Source of the DNA: Litomosoides sigmodontis
Lineage: Eukaryota; Nematoda; Chromadorea; Rhabditida; Onchocercidae
NCBI GenBank assembly: GCA_963070105.1
Contig: OY718804.1
Coordinates: 6,719,317-6,783,316, forward strand
Reading direction: 5' to 3'
DNA length: 64,000 nucleotides
This document shows positions 1 to 17,200 of the stretch, piece after piece. Below the pieces are notes generated by a model that searched no databases, was not told where the DNA came from, and saw only the letters and a list, made by a program, of their open reading frames with translations. A program made the translations under genes and the position numbers. Positions within the stretch are counted from its first letter, which is position 1. The number at the start of each line of letters is the position of its first letter.

Positions 1-645
1 TATACGTCGTACCATAGTGGTCTCTCTTTCCATTTAAGCTGTCCGGAACGTAACAGCCCCGTAACTCTGAAAGCACGCTAAGAGATATGGGTACTTCTAT
101 CTTACTGGTTTCGTCTATGCTTTTCTGACAAACTCTGAATATCGTATTTAAATAATATCATATATAAATAACCTGTAAAAGATCGATCCAGTAGTTTCTT
201 TCCGAACAAAATGTTGCGCCATAGTGCTCTGTTACTCCTCAATCCCTTCCTAAATGAAGGAATAAAACGATCCGTGATGTTTTATGAACGTTGCGTTGAA
301 ATGCTTGCAACTGTTTACAGCTTCTGTTTGGAAAGTTGTGAAGTTAATATAAATGATTTTTTAATATGATTAAAGGACTAGCAAGGAAGTGAAATACTGA
401 AAAGATGCAAATTTGCTAAAGCCTCATCTGAGATAGAAATCTCTCCCTTGCTAAAATGCTAAAATAAAATGCACTAAAAATGTACCCCCTTAGTGGAATT
501 GGCATGCAGTGAATATGCCAAGTATATCCATTTCCGAATTGGAAGTTTGCCAATACACATATTTCACTCCAAATACGAGTTCGTTTATTGCAGCGATATG
601 AACATTTGAAATAATAGGTTGTATTAGTTCTACTCAATGTTTTAG
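1..645. other. Intron or upstream sequence of PRP40, no exon seen
   Basis: AT-rich sequence before the first recognisable PRP40 exon. Its 3' end is a splice acceptor (tttag, 641-645). No open frame with PRP40 character is visible, so it is probably one long intron. Confidence 0.6.
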
Positions 646-3744
<3,099 letters not shown>

Positions 3745-4453
3745 TTGTATTTAATGTTTGTTTTGAAGGTGAGAAATTCCAAAGGAAAAAATACTGCTAT
3801 GCTGATAAAGAAAAAAGGGAAGAAAGAGCAGCATTTTTCAAAGTAGTTTCAGTTGAAGTCGAGTATATTAGTGAAGGAAATTGATTTAATATGTTTGATT
3901 TTTTTCTTTCTTTTTGACTGAAAATGATTCCATGTCTCAATTTATAGAAATTGCTAATTTTGTGACAATGGTTGAAATTTTACTTTTTGCAAGTCTCACA
4001 AAAAATTTCTGCAGTAGCAGCAACATGTTCTGTGTTTTGTACACTTGATTTCTAAATTTGATTTTGCCGATTTTAATAAACATGCAGAATTCACTTATAG
4101 CTTCGTATTATCGTGGGTCAATCTTATCTATAAATAGTTACTGCATTAACTATTTGTTGTGCTGAAGAGTTGGTGACTGCTGGTAATAGATTTCAGGTTT
4201 CGTCATAACCGAAATTTTTTTGTTGCAATCGCGTTCGTTATCTTCATAAAAATTTTTGCAGTGAGGATAGTAACTGAGCAAATTTCAAGAATGAATAATA
4301 TAAAGTAATCGAAAAAGGAGTAAAACTTGAGCAAAAAAATTTAAATCGAGGCACTCCGGGAAATTTCGCAGTAATATTGCGCAGTATCACTAACTGATAA
4401 TTTACTGTTTCACACGTTTACTTCCGTTATTACTCTCTAATATTGAACTAGGT

Positions 4454-5876
4454 ATGTCGAAACAGACCAAATTTCCAATGGGGATCGACTCGAAGAAGGT
4501 ATTTTTTTTTAACATCAAAAGCAGTTGAAGGAGAAGAAATCAGCGAGGTAAATGGGATAAAGGCCATGTTATGCTACCGACTGTTATGCTCCGGGGAGAT
4601 GTGTTTTTGAGTATTCTCTATGCCTCCTTCTGTCATATATATATAATGATCAAGTACGTTAGGAGTGGTACTGTTAACTTAAATATTTTGTTTGACTGGG
4701 ATCATATTTACTGTTAACTGTTTTACTAAATCGTTTTTAGATTAGCGGTGAGTTATTCACTCTTACATATGGCGCTCTGGTGGCAGAACTCCTACGGGAT
4801 TTGGAAAGCCCTCAGGCAGTTAGTTTTTTGTCAAAAAATGTCAGCGTTTTCTCATTACATAATCCATTGTGTTCTGTCTGATTTTTTTGCTTTTTTTTCG
4901 TAGTTCTATCCCGATGCACAGCTGAAAAAGTTTGCAGGTTAACCAACAGCTGGACAAAATGGGCTATAACATAGGATTACGATTGGCTGATGATTTGCTA
5001 GCAAAGAACTCCCAAATTCAGCGTTGTACAGACATGCATCAAGTTGCTGATGTGCTGGCAAAGGTTGCTCTCCGCGGTTATCTCGGTAGGTTCTGGAAGA
5101 TCTTCATTTTCTTGCCATTAACGGAAACGTCGTGTCTGTCAGTTCTCATTTTATTTTTATACAAAAGGAAATCATTGCATTTAAGCTGTTACTATTTTTA
5201 ATTAAGTTCCATGTCGGATTTTATATGTAAGCATTATTTTCGTTTACCTTTTGCTTTAAACGAGATTTTGATGTTTTAGGGGTAACTGCGCAGGTGTCCA
5301 ATTGGAGTGCTCGTAATGATGAGTTTTCTCTCGTCCTTGAATCGAATCCTTTAGCGGAATTTGTTGAGGTTCCATCTGAATTAGCACAAGATCTTAGGTA
5401 TTAATTTTTAATTTATCTAATCTTTAAACAGTTTTACTTTTGGAAAAAATTTTTAAAGGAAGTGAAATACCTGTGAAAAAAAAAGTGTTTTTAATAAAAA
5501 AAAAAGTGTACCTAGTACATTGCACTGATTTTGGTAAGAACGTCAAATACCATCGATAATGATTGGGATGATAGTTATTGTCGTATGTTCGGCAAAGCTC
5601 ATAAAGTTGGGCCGTGATATAAACTGAGAATAAATCTGTTTAGGGAGGGGATTCAAAACAAAAGTTCAGGATCTAAGAATTAGATTCAATTTATCTCCAT
5701 GTGAGAAGTAAATTTCAAGGTATTCGCAAATAATCTGTGGCGCAATCCGAGGAGCTTTGGAAATGATGCACATGGAAGTGCAGACATTTATTGTGCAAGA
5801 GCAAAGTCAAAGTGTTGAAATCAGAGTGAAATTCATTCGTATATTGCAAGAATCAGTTCCGCCTGGCGATGATTAG
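4454..5876 (+). CDS. trpp-3: TRAPPC3 / Bet3, TRAPP complex subunit 3
   Basis: Core subunit of the TRAPP tethering complex and Rab1 exchange factor, acting in ER-to-Golgi transport. Five exons (4454-4498, 4741-4818, 4938-5085, 5280-5397, 5720-5876) join in phase to 181 codons, against about 180 in vertebrates. Diagnostic blocks are GELFTLTYGALVAEL near residue 18, QLDKMGYNIGLRL near 45, VTAQVSNWSARNDEFSLVLE in the fourth exon, and ICGAIRGALEMM plus RVKFIRILQESVPPGDD at the C-terminus. Cys71 (IQRCTDM) sits where Bet3 proteins carry the palmitoylated cysteine. It starts 710 bp after the PRP40 stop on the same strand. The symbol is the C. elegans name for the orthologue, used by homology. Confidence 0.95.
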
Positions 5877-7760
5877 TTTTGCTGTTGCAATTGTTAACCT
5901 TATTTTTTTCTCCATACACTCTTGTCTTTCGCCAATTGCAAAGGATTTTGTCAATAAATAGTGGCTTCATTTGGGTCCTTAACTCTTGTTCAATAGCCAC
6001 TCCCGAAGTTATTTTCCTCTGAACCCACAAAACTTGCTTAGTTTAATTAACGTTGTGCATTAATGCAAATCAATGTGGTCTACTGTGGATACGCATCTGT
6101 TAGTGTTTATTTACTTTAATTGCTTAATTATTATGCTTTGAAACGTTGTCGGTAACTCGGGACAATTGAATTTTCTCACCTGTGATTTCTATTCATTCAG
6201 AGGAAAAACATTTGAAACTTTAAAGAGGATGGCACAAAAAAAGTTTATTTTCTTGAGACATGTATTCCATATCCCGAGATAAAGTTTTCATGACGCCAAA
6301 TTTCTGAAATCTTTATCTGTTTTCTCGCTATACCACCCATGATTTCTGGAAGGGTTTTCTGTGGTTTTAACGAAAGGTTTTCGTTAAATGCTTTCCTGTT
6401 GCGTTATATTGCTTCTTGGCTCTGCAGAAGCGGATCCCTCAACGATAAAAATTTAAACAAAGAGAGAACATAGGTCTGTTAAATTGATTTACGTCTTTTA
6501 TTGGTAAATTAGATGGTGTATATCAGTTCTCTATGTAAATTGATCAGACTTAAAATAAAAATTGTGCATGAGTGATCTGGCAATTGATGGCAGTGTGAAG
6601 TGTTCGTATCGTCCCTGAGAGAGAGCATTCGGCAGTAAATGCAGGTGCAGATGCGGAACAGCAGTGAATGGAATCAAAGGTCAAGGTCCAGAGATGTGGC
6701 ATTTGCTTGTTTCATCTCCTGTGAGACATGTTTTGCTCAGGCTCTTGAACAACGCTCATTCAAAGACTCCTCGTGGTTTTGGGTCAGAATGGTCGATCGA
6801 TATGTATAGGCAGAGTGACATCGGCAGTAAAATCTACTGATCACTCTCGCTCTCCTAGTTTCCTTCCATTGGTGAGATAGATGACCCCGCAACACTAGCC
6901 GATTCGTGAACCGTCATCCTCCGGGTGAAACTGAAGTCACAACGCGCTTAGCTTAGCAGCTGCAATAAATTGGAAGGGTCCTGAGATGTTGCTGCTCGTC
7001 CGATGTACGGTAGGTCGAGCATGTCATCCTTTAATCGAATGTTGATGACTGCAGTGGACTGTTGGTGCGGTGCAGCGTTGTCTTCCTGAGGTGCTGCTGG
7101 GATGAAGTAGCTGCCGTCCGGGGTCGCGAGTGGAGTGAGGTGTCCTAGAAGACGGTAGCATTGGCACCTCGACAATTCCTTCCTGGAACACGGAAGGGAT
7201 CAATCTACATCCTTTTTTGTTTCTTCCGTCTAGCAAAGTACACGGTGATAGGAGTGTCATTCGCACAACTCCTTTATAGTACAACGCTCCACTGATCGCA
7301 CTTGATTTTGCAGAGGAACAGGGGCGCGACATACACACCCTCTGCTCTGCTTTTCGGATGCGTCTGCTGATAAGTCAGTGTGATCATCAGATTTTGTCGA
7401 ATTCGCTAATGCCTCCTTCCCTGAACCACTTGGACATATCGGTCACACCTTCTATGCTAGTAATTACTTGAATACCATGAGCTACAGGCTCTGCTTCACA
7501 TCACTAACAACTCATCTTAAGCGCTGGAAGCAGTCAGTGCTTGCTTTCAGCGCTAACGACGAGCTTAATATCATTTAAGCCGTGTGAACTTGTGCGGCGG
7601 TCAGCTCCGAGATAGATGTGTTTTAAGCATTTCCTGACTTCTCACACCCATCTTGGTTTCTTTTGCGTTCAGATTAAGCTTGCTATAGGGATGTTTTTCT
7701 CCGTGTTTTAGGAGTGCATTTCCTGTGTGCGAAAACAAATCCAGAATTGCTGCAGGAGAA
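5877..7760. other. Intergenic region with a GC-richer block
   Basis: TRAPPC3 3' flank, then (about 6600-7600) DNA clearly richer in G and C than its surroundings. Minus-strand frames are open for 75-104 codons at 6948-7338, but no splice-consistent gene or recognised domain emerges. It could be a worn transposon or a regulatory region. The last bases before 7761 (ttgctgcag then GAGAA then ATG) look like a splice or trans-splice acceptor for the next gene. Confidence 0.4.
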
Positions 7761-10062
7761 ATGTCCGGAGGAACTGCCATGGATACGATGTCATCTGCAC
7801 CGCACATGAATGAAGATAACGCTATACGTTATCTCACTAGCTTCGGTAAATATTGGTTTTTAAAATACTTTCTTCATTTTACTCTTTTAGCTACTGTTTT
7901 AACGGATAAATTCTATACAATAATACGCACGGTTAACAAAATTAATTCAATAGGTACTGTTTCATAAAGTAATTCTGTCTTTTCAAGATGTGAAAGGTTT
8001 TGCAGTGAAATCACCGGTGAATGACGAGGCGGATATCAAAAAGAAGGAAGAATCAATTATGGAGTTGGGTAACATGCTGGCAAAAAATAAACGTACTGAA
8101 GAATTACGCAAAATGATCGAAAATACTCGTCCGTTTTTAGTATCATTAGGCAAGGCGAAGGCGGCCAAACTTGTTCGGAATTTGGTCGATCTGTGTCTGA
8201 TGATTGATAATCAAGATGGAGATATCAAGGTAATCGTTATTTCGGATAATCGATAAAAATTTTGTGAAATTTCTTTCATTGCTTTTGTGAGTTCTTGCTT
8301 CTAATCCATTAATGTTATGAGGCACTCAAGCACTTCTACCATCCGGAGAAACGAGTGAACATTCGAAAGAAGCCGTATATAAAATAAAAAGCTCTTTCTT
8401 TGGTTTATTTGGTCATTTCTAGAAGCATTATTCTTCTTTAATAAAATTTTTGATTCATTTTCATTTACTAATGAAATTTTAAGGTTGATTTATGCAAGGA
8501 ATGCATACAGTGGGCAACCGAACAGAATCGAACATTCTTGCGGCAGACATTGCAGGCTCGCCTTGTTCGTCTCTATAATGACCTTCGCAGATACACTCAA
8601 GCACAACAACTAGGTACATGAATTTTAGTTTTTCAATTCTAGCGGGTTTTTTGCGGCTGGTTTGATTATCAGTAGCTACACATTTTAGCAAATCAGTTGG
8701 TTCGCGAACTAAAGAAAGTCGATGACAAAGATGTGATTGTTGAGGTACAGCTGGAAGAAAGCAAAGCATGCTACCATTTAGGAAATCTGTCGAAGGTTGC
8801 TCTATAATATTTCCGATTCATTTTTCAATGTTCATCGGCAACTTCTAATGCTACCGTGCGATTTTACACTTTCCAAATTACTGGTATTCTTCATGAAGGG
8901 TATATATTGCAATTCACTGTGGTATATATTGCAATTCACTGTATATGCCACAATTTAAACTTCTGAGATATAGAAACGTTGGAAAATTTTTAGATTTCCT
9001 TTTATGAATCTTTCAGGCCAGGGCTGCCCTAACGTCAGCAAGGACAACAGCAAATTCAATTTACATGCCTCCTCGTATGCAAGCTGCGCTCGATATGCAA
9101 TCTGGGATTTTGCACGCTGCTAGCGAACGCGATTTTAAAACAGCTTTTTCGTACTTTTATGAAGCTTTCGAAGGATACGATACCGTTAACGATAAACATG
9201 ACGCTATACGAGCCCTTAAATACATGCTTTTGAGTAAGGTTGGGTTTTACAAATTTTCATTTTTCAATATTAGTTTTACACTGTTTGATCAGATTTATTG
9301 ATTATCAAATTGGACTTTATCTTTCTACAACTTTTAGATAATGCTTGATTCACCTGAGGAAGTGTCAACAATTTTGTCAGCAAAGTTAGCGCTAAAATAT
9401 AGTGGATTAGATTTGGATGCTATGCGTGCGGTGGCAGAAGCTGCCAAAAAACGGTCGTTGGCTGACTTCAATGCTGTATGTTTGATCCTTAACAGTTCTA
9501 GTTTCATTTGTTTGAAATAACGTTCATCTCAGTTTTTTTTCTTCAGGCATTTGGAAGCTTTCGTGATGAGTTACAGTGTGATGCTGTTGTGAAGAAACAC
9601 TTCAATTCTTTGAGTGATAGTATGCTAGAAAAAGATTTGTGTCGTATTATTGAACCTTACTCCTACGTTCAGCTCGAACACATTGCTTCAAAAATTGGGC
9701 TTACTAGGGATAAAGTGGAGAAAAAGCTGTCACAAATGATACTGGATAGGAAATTTTCAGGTGATCTTTTAATCACATTTCATAACTGACACTGCATCAT
9801 TTATGCAAAAATTAGATAAAGATTAAAATAGCTATGTTTTTACAGGAAGCCTGCATCAAGGCGAGGGAATGCTGATTGTTTATGATCTTGCTCCTGTGGA
9901 TAAAACTTACGAAGTAGCAGTGGAAGCTATTCATGCTATGAGTGAGGTAAGTTTTTATCGAAATGTGTTTGGCTGTATCAGAAGTAAAATACAACTTTTG
10001 TAATTGAAAACGTGTTACAGGTCGTGGATGCATTGTATCAGCGGGTAAAGAAATTAAGATAA
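7761..10062 (+). CDS. rpn-6.1: 26S proteasome lid subunit RPN6 / PSMD11
   Basis: Clamp subunit of the 19S regulatory particle, joining lid, base and core particle; it limits 26S assembly. Nine exons (7761-7845, 7988-8229, 8484-8613, 8689-8795, 9017-9238, 9338-9475, 9547-9760, 9846-9946, 10021-10062) join in phase to 426 residues, close to the usual 420. N-terminal helical (TPR-like) repeats include [20 protein letters not shown] and [35 protein letters not shown] and [10 protein letters not shown] are family signatures. The C-terminal PCI winged helix includes [20 protein letters not shown] and [13 protein letters not shown], and the C-terminus is [13 protein letters not shown]. The start was chosen because the ATG lies five bases after a tgcag acceptor; no earlier in-frame ATG seems better. 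Confidence 0.95.
8899..8942. repeat. 22 bp perfect tandem duplication in an RPN6 intron
   Basis: Two adjacent identical copies (8899-8920 and 8921-8942) of a unit beginning ggtatatattgc, in the intron between the exons ending at 8795 and starting at 9017. Probably a recent slippage or duplication event. Confidence 0.9.
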
Positions 10063-11236
10063 TATTGTTCTGCAGCTGGCGATATCCTAGAGGAGCAGTT
10101 TGCCACCAAAGCATCCACAGTTTTGATGTAGTTAAATTGTACATTTCAGAGCTGTTTACATACACCTCACGAAAGAGGTTGAGATTAAGGTGTTAGAAGT
10201 GGATGAAGTATTTTAAATCTTGAATGGTAAAATTATGTGATAATGGAAACTTCTTTTACCCTATGACTACTGGTGTTAATCATGTGGACTTCATTACTGT
10301 TGCTCTTGAGTTTTATTTAGTTTCTACTGTTGTTGGCATTGTGTTTAGCCCAGTATCCAATGAAGTATTAGAATATTGTTTTGTCAGCTATATTTCAGAA
10401 TCAAGTAAGTAATCATACAATTGTGATATTAGCTCAGATCAACTTACCATCTGCCTGAATTTGTATGCCATTTTGGTAAGACGTACATAAGCTCATGTGC
10501 AAGCTTGTATGCGCGTGTATGACAACCATTTATGACCTCTTAAGCATATTTTTTTATTGTTTTCCATCTATCATTGTTTTGCCTAACACTTTTATATCCC
10601 AGCTTATGGGATGCTTCATAGTGTCTCTATGCGTCAGAATTAATACTAGCGTGATTTGAAATATCTGATTCTTTTTTAAATAAAAAATAGATTTGTCATG
10701 TTTTATGTGGTAAAGTTATCGGTTCCAACCGTACGTGATATCTTTTATTGGTTGCAGGCATTATTTTGGAGCTTAAGTGTAGCGCTTAGTGTTTTAGCTT
10801 GTCAACCTCAATTTTGTACTCGAAAATGCGATGCAAATATTGGATGAACTCTTTTCAGAAATTTCCTGCTTCGCTTGAATTGAGGCGATACTGATCATCT
10901 GATTCGAGGTGCTCTTCTGCATGTCGGTAGTCGGCCTCCGTCCATGGTGCGTTCACTTAATTTTTCGTAGTTATTGTTTCTCCTCCCTGATTGTATTCGG
11001 GAAAGTTTGTTCAAGTTCTCTGGATGAAAATATATGTGACACAGTACAAATGACTGTAACGATATTGTGAACCTATACGTAACTGATAGAATGCATTGAT
11101 GGTATACATGCAATGGAACAGTAAAATAATTACGATGATGCGTTATTTTGTTTCAAATTTTACATTCTAGAATATGCGCAGTAAGGGAGTAAAAGTATAG
11201 AAATAGTATACCCATTTTTTAGTATTTCGGCTACTG
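10063..11236. other. Intergenic region between RPN6 and CNOT1
   Basis: AT-rich, with short open frames of no recognisable character. The end (ttttttag at 11215-11222, about 14 bases before the CNOT1 ATG) fits a trans-splice or cis-splice acceptor. No RNA gene was seen. Confidence 0.5.
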
Positions 11237-14200
11237 ATGTCTATAAGTGTGACGCCAACTTCGATAGCGCTCGCCTCAATTGATCGTTTACTGGTGATTG
11301 CGGCAAAAAATTTTGATTTCAATAGCCCAAACTCTTTATTTGACGAGGTTAGCGTTTATAATTTATTGTCGCATTGCTAAATTTTTCTAGTTGGCGTTTT
11401 ATGAATTAAGGCGAAATTTTTTTATGTTCCATATCTTGGATGCATCAAATATTTAAGTGTTCTGCTATGGACCCGTTATGTAAGTTTATTGCATTACCAC
11501 TCTAAAGACAGCTAAACAAAGGATTTGGACTCTTGTAACAGACGTGAAGTTAGGATTTAATCTAATTGTATTTCTCAGCAGAAAAGCTTAATAACAATCT
11601 CTTTATAGGAGAATATCCTGTTTCTCTTGGAAACGATAGTCTATTTTTATTGATTTTCGATTTAAAGAGATATCATGTTTCATTACTTCAGCATAAGATT
11701 TGACGATCTACTTACTTTAATTATTTCAAATAATTTTTAGGAATTCTTAAATCGCATATTTGTGGCATCTTGTTTTACTGGGATTGGCATTGTTGATCAA
11801 CACGTTTTCCGCGTGTTGCTTGATAATATTATAACATCGGATACATTTCTGTCTGATTGTCTGTCTGTTTCAAGCTCAACAAGCACAACAGCTCGATCTG
11901 TATCTGTTAATACTGAACAGCAGTCATTTTCCAATCAGAAACCATCAGGGTCTTTATCAGCTCAAAAGTACGACATCCAATTGAAAAGTAACTTCTGCGC
12001 ATACGTAATTCGACAGGTTGGTGTTGTGTTTTGTCAGTCAGTGTGTCACACGTACATGCATAAATTGGGTTTCATGTTTGTTGTGTGTGAGAAGTGTTAT
12101 CATTATGTGGATTTTGTATTTTGCACTAGCTAGAAGTATTTGTATCGTTTTTGTTCTTTATTTCGGTCTTGATGAATGGATCTGATTTTGGTTAGCTTAT
12201 AAGACATGCATTTGTATTCTACACTATCTTACGAGATCTGTAGTAGAATTTTGCAGTAGATAACATTTCATAGTGATTAATGACTGGCGTGCATTTATGA
12301 CGTTGCGGAGCGTGGGAGTTTTTCTTTGAATGTGTTTGTTTTTTCTGATCATTTATGAATTCTTTTGTATGTGTACAATGGCACTTGTATTTATAAAGAC
12401 TTAACGATAATATCATATGTTTTTTTCAGCAACTAAAAAACTGTGTCAAGAATCCATCAGCAACTTCTATACGGCTTTTTTATCGCTTTGTTGAAGTGTT
12501 AGAAGAAAGATTAGTGGAAATACGGTACGGTGTACTTGGACCTTTTCTTGAAACGCTTCTAGTTTCGTTGCTATCCGTTGACCTTTCGATTCAAGTGCTT
12601 GTTAGCCTTACCCTTTTCTCTTCATCACTTGTGCCGCAAGTTGTCAAGGAACTTGGCCAGTACCTTTGTGACGTTTTTGCTGTAATATTTGAAACTTCCA
12701 AAAAAGGTAATTTTTTTTCCAAATAAACTGCCCTTTTTCCACGGTTTCTTGCGTTGCCTGTAAGTTAGAGAGTTGTTCCCAGAAAATCATTTTGTTCGCT
12801 TCAGACAGTTCAACAGTCTTTGATTGTGCATTATCAATCGAATTTATTCATCAGCTTTTTACGTCCCTTTTTTCAACGCAGGTTATTGAATTTGTTGCGG
12901 TTGATCGACAGTCTGTTGTCAGTTTTCTGAAAATTTTTGAAAAAGGTGTGTTTGCTTTATTCATTGAATTTGATGCACAAGAAAAGAATGTTTCGAATTA
13001 ATTCCTTACTGAAGTAGTTCGTACTCATGGAACTTTTTGATCAACTGCATTGCAGAGCTTACTTTACGTGGTGTTACTTTAATAAGAACTCTCTTGCCTC
13101 TCCAACTTTTGACAGCTACTTCCGAAGGAGGTTCTAAAGTACAATTACCATTAGCTGGAAACGAACGTCTTTCACCCTTCGATTACGTTGACTTGGAAGA
13201 CAAAGATCTCGATGGTATAATGGATAGCCTGGCTTACCAGAACCCGAATTTATTGGCGCAACAGATTCAAGTAAGTAGTATCAACATTGATGACTGCTAC
13301 TTCTGTCAGCATTTAAAAATGTAAACGAGATATTGTGTGGTCCACTGTCTAATATTGGCTGGCGTTCGTTTGTGTTTTTTATCGGAAAAGAACTTCGTTT
13401 AATAGGAAATTGGTACGACATTTACATCAAGTGTAAAATCATGTCGACAGCATCTGATCTCGCTGAATTCCGGAGATGGAACTACTTTAAATGCTGTAAA
13501 TATTTCTCGAGTTATTGTGATGATGATAAATACATGTTCCGGCTCTAATATACAACAATCAGTACAACCAAGTGTTTTATGGGACCATCGTTCTGGAAGT
13601 GTTCCAGGTGATTCTATTCTGTATTTTATTCGTGTTTCATCGGGAAGAAATTTTTATCGTTTCCTAGTCCAAAATTAGTTGGAAAATATTATGCAATCTT
13701 TTAGCAATTGGGACAAGCTCATCCGCAGAAAGTTTGTCGACAATTACCAGTGGCATGTCTGAAAACTCAACAAATGCAACTGTGAGCTCAACAGCACATT
13801 CAATGCAACAAATTGCTTGGAATGCCAAAAATTTTGCTAACGCAATCCGAGAGCTGGTACGAAACCCTAAATTTTGTGATATTTATTATTTTTACGCGAT
13901 TTCTCAACTCAAAGTCTACCGTTTGCAGGCACCAAATTTAAATTGGTCGGAAATAATAATGCACCTCGATCAAACAAATTTTATTGTACGAACGAAAGCA
14001 CAGCTGCAGTTATTAACCGCAATATTGTTAGAGGGCCTTGGTTCTAATCCTTTTCCGATAGGCTTGCTGTATCGTGAATGGAATTTTCACAAATATGGCC
14101 AGGTATGCTACTGACTTCTATGTAATGCAGTAATTCTGAAATATACATGTCATTTTGTCAGAATTATTGATTAGTATTGGTAGCACTAAAACAGCACTAA

Positions 14201-17200
14201 AACAACTAGAGTATCATTAGACAGTTCTAGGATGTGTTACCTTACCTCTTTCTTGTCAGATCTGATATTGTGTCGTTGCGCGGATATTGTGTACAAATTC
14301 ATTTTAATGTATTTCATGAACTTATTTTTCCATATGCTACTGAACTTGACAGTTGTGTAACTAATTAGTTTCTCCTTTGCAGTTATCATGGATTGAGCAA
14401 ATACTACAAAACCCTGACGTATTTTGCTTTTCTGACTATCCTCACAAAGCAGTGAATCTGACTGCATTGAAAGTACAACCGGAGGAAACACGGGAATTAA
14501 GTAGCTGGTGAATATTACAGTTTCATAACATTCATAAATAATTTCCTTCATAACATTTCGGTCTACCTGATTTTAGGCGATGTTTGGATTTGGTGGACAC
14601 GTTAATACGACTGGGCGAAGGGAGAAAATTGGTGAATGGTGTGATGAATATTTTGCATAAACCGACGAATGCTTGTCCAGACGTTTTATTGTTAGCTCTA
14701 TTGCAAATGCAGGCACGTTATATTGTGAAATTACCATCGTAGATGTAATTTTTTAGGTCTTTAATGGTTGAAATTTGCTTATTTACTTCTATAGTTATTT
14801 TTTAGCTACCGACGTCGACTTTACGCATTCACCTAATGCAAATGCTAATACCAACATTAATTGGAAACAGTCCGAATGCTATTCCAGTATTAAACGTAGT
14901 TTGGAATTGCGAAGACAAGGTACAACTGCGGCCAACGATTTTAACCGCTCTTTGCAGTTATTATATGAAAAATCCAGATGACCAAGCAAAACTTTCCCGG
15001 ATATTGGAAGTCGCTCATGAACTTAAACCAGATGTTCGTATTTCAGTTTTATGAAATTTTTTATTAATATTCTCTCTTCTAATTTTCCATGCATTTTGAG
15101 TGCTGAAAAAATGCAAGCTTTTGTTTTTTGGTCCAATAACTTATTGGTGTTAGATAGTCGTGGAGAAATACTATATAGATCCTCTTTAGAACTCATTTCA
15201 CTTCTTTCCTTTTCCTTTACAACTCGAATATGAGCATTTCTTACTGTTGCTACAAATAAGCATATTTTTCATCACAAGAGTTTAGGGGCTGGTTTAACAA
15301 ATAAAAAAGCATAAATAGGTTGGGCAAAGGTACAACTTTCAATTGATGTGTAACACTCTTCGTATATGTAATCTATTCTTAGTTGGAAGTATGAGGTTAT
15401 TATCACCACGCGAACTGTGGAAATAACGTCATATTTACATTTCAGGGTCTAGCTGAGCTATTCAATGTTCCACAATTTCCTTTTACGATTGATTTGGCTT
15501 GTTTGGCCTCAAGAAGAGACTTCCTGAAGTTGGACAAATGGATTGATGATAAATTAGCCGTATATGGAGTAAAATTTATTCTTTCGTTTAACCAAAATTT
15601 TGTTTTAAGGTAGATTGATCACTAATGTTGTAGTATAAGTGACGCTGAATGTGATAAATTTTGGATGTGGTAAAAGATTTTTCGTCAAATTTCAATAAAT
15701 TTGTCAATTGTAGGATGCGTTTGCTTCACAAATTATATGCTACATACGCCGTCGGTTGCCAGCGGGCATAGTGAACAGTAGCGTTTTACCGCAAGAGACA
15801 ATAAGAGTACTACTGAATGCTCTTTCACGGACGACTTGTATGTCAAGTGCATCAGTCAATGATTTGGCTTCACTTTGCTGTCAGATACCTGGGGTTCGTT
15901 CATACTTTTAAGTTGATCTGAAAAGTAGGAATAGTTCATGTAACAAATATCATTTACTTTAGATACGACACAATTTCCTCAAATTGAGTGGAATGTTCTT
16001 TGAATTCATTAAAAGGATTGAAATCTTTGTTATCCATCATTCCAAAATCAATTAACAATTTGAGAATGTAAAGCAACATCTAATCTCATTAGCTAATAAT
16101 TGATCCCCACGAAATACTGGAATTTTTACAGCTGAAAAACGGAGAAGGACGTGTGCCAACGATGTCAACCTCTCGAACACAGTTAAACGTAGGTGGAACT
16201 GCACACTCATCAAGTTCGAATGTGTTTAGTAGTGGCATGGGAACGCCATCGGTACCAGTGCAGCAACCTTCCGGCAATTTTGGTAATTTTCCTTTCGGAA
16301 CAACTGGATTTGGTGCATCAAATAGAGATATGCTTGGTAATGATTTTTAGAAATTCGAAAAGCTAAGTTTCGGTAAACATCTTACCAATATAAGCATGTT
16401 TAGCAAATACTTTAAAACATTTTAAGCAGCTGCACAGCAAATGCAAAATCGGCAACAGCAACAGGGAAGCTTGCCCGGATCAGTTCAAATTTTTGGAGGC
16501 GGTGCAGGAACAAATCTTTGCTTGCCAGGCTCTAATGCGGGATCGTTCCCGCAAGCAAATGAATTGCTTAAGGTGAGTATAATTGTTTTTTGCTTCCTGT
16601 TAAGAGATTGTATTTCCGTGATATCACATTTCCAGGCAACGAATACAACTAACATTTTGCAACCGAATTTTAATGGAAATCAGGCTCTCTCAATGTCACC
16701 ATCGGGACAGATGATGAGAACAGGTTTTATGGGCAGTGGAATATCAACAACCCAAGCGCGGCCGGGACCTGGAACTGGAGCACCCGGATGGAGTATGCCA
16801 GTGGGTATACCAGGTCTGAATTGCAGCGGAATTTTTTGTCTACTAATTTTTATTTTTTATTCCTGAGCAGTTTTTTTACATCACCACAGCTCTTGCTAAT
16901 GTGATCTAGATTGTGAAATAGCATAAAAATTTTGATTGCAAGAGCTGTAGATATTGTTGAGGTGCGGAATTGCAGTGCCACAATTAAGCAGTACATCAGA
17001 CCACTTACATTGTCGTTACATTAGCGTATGGTTACATCGTGTGTGCATTTTTTGTCTAGACTTAATGGTTGAACGAGAAGTTCAAATTATAACTGTTTTA
17101 GTACTGGCATCGTACAAATTCTTCGATATATTTAAATTCTGTATTTGCAGGAAGTAGTGGTGGACGAACAGCAACGGGATCTAGTAGTGGACCTTCATCA

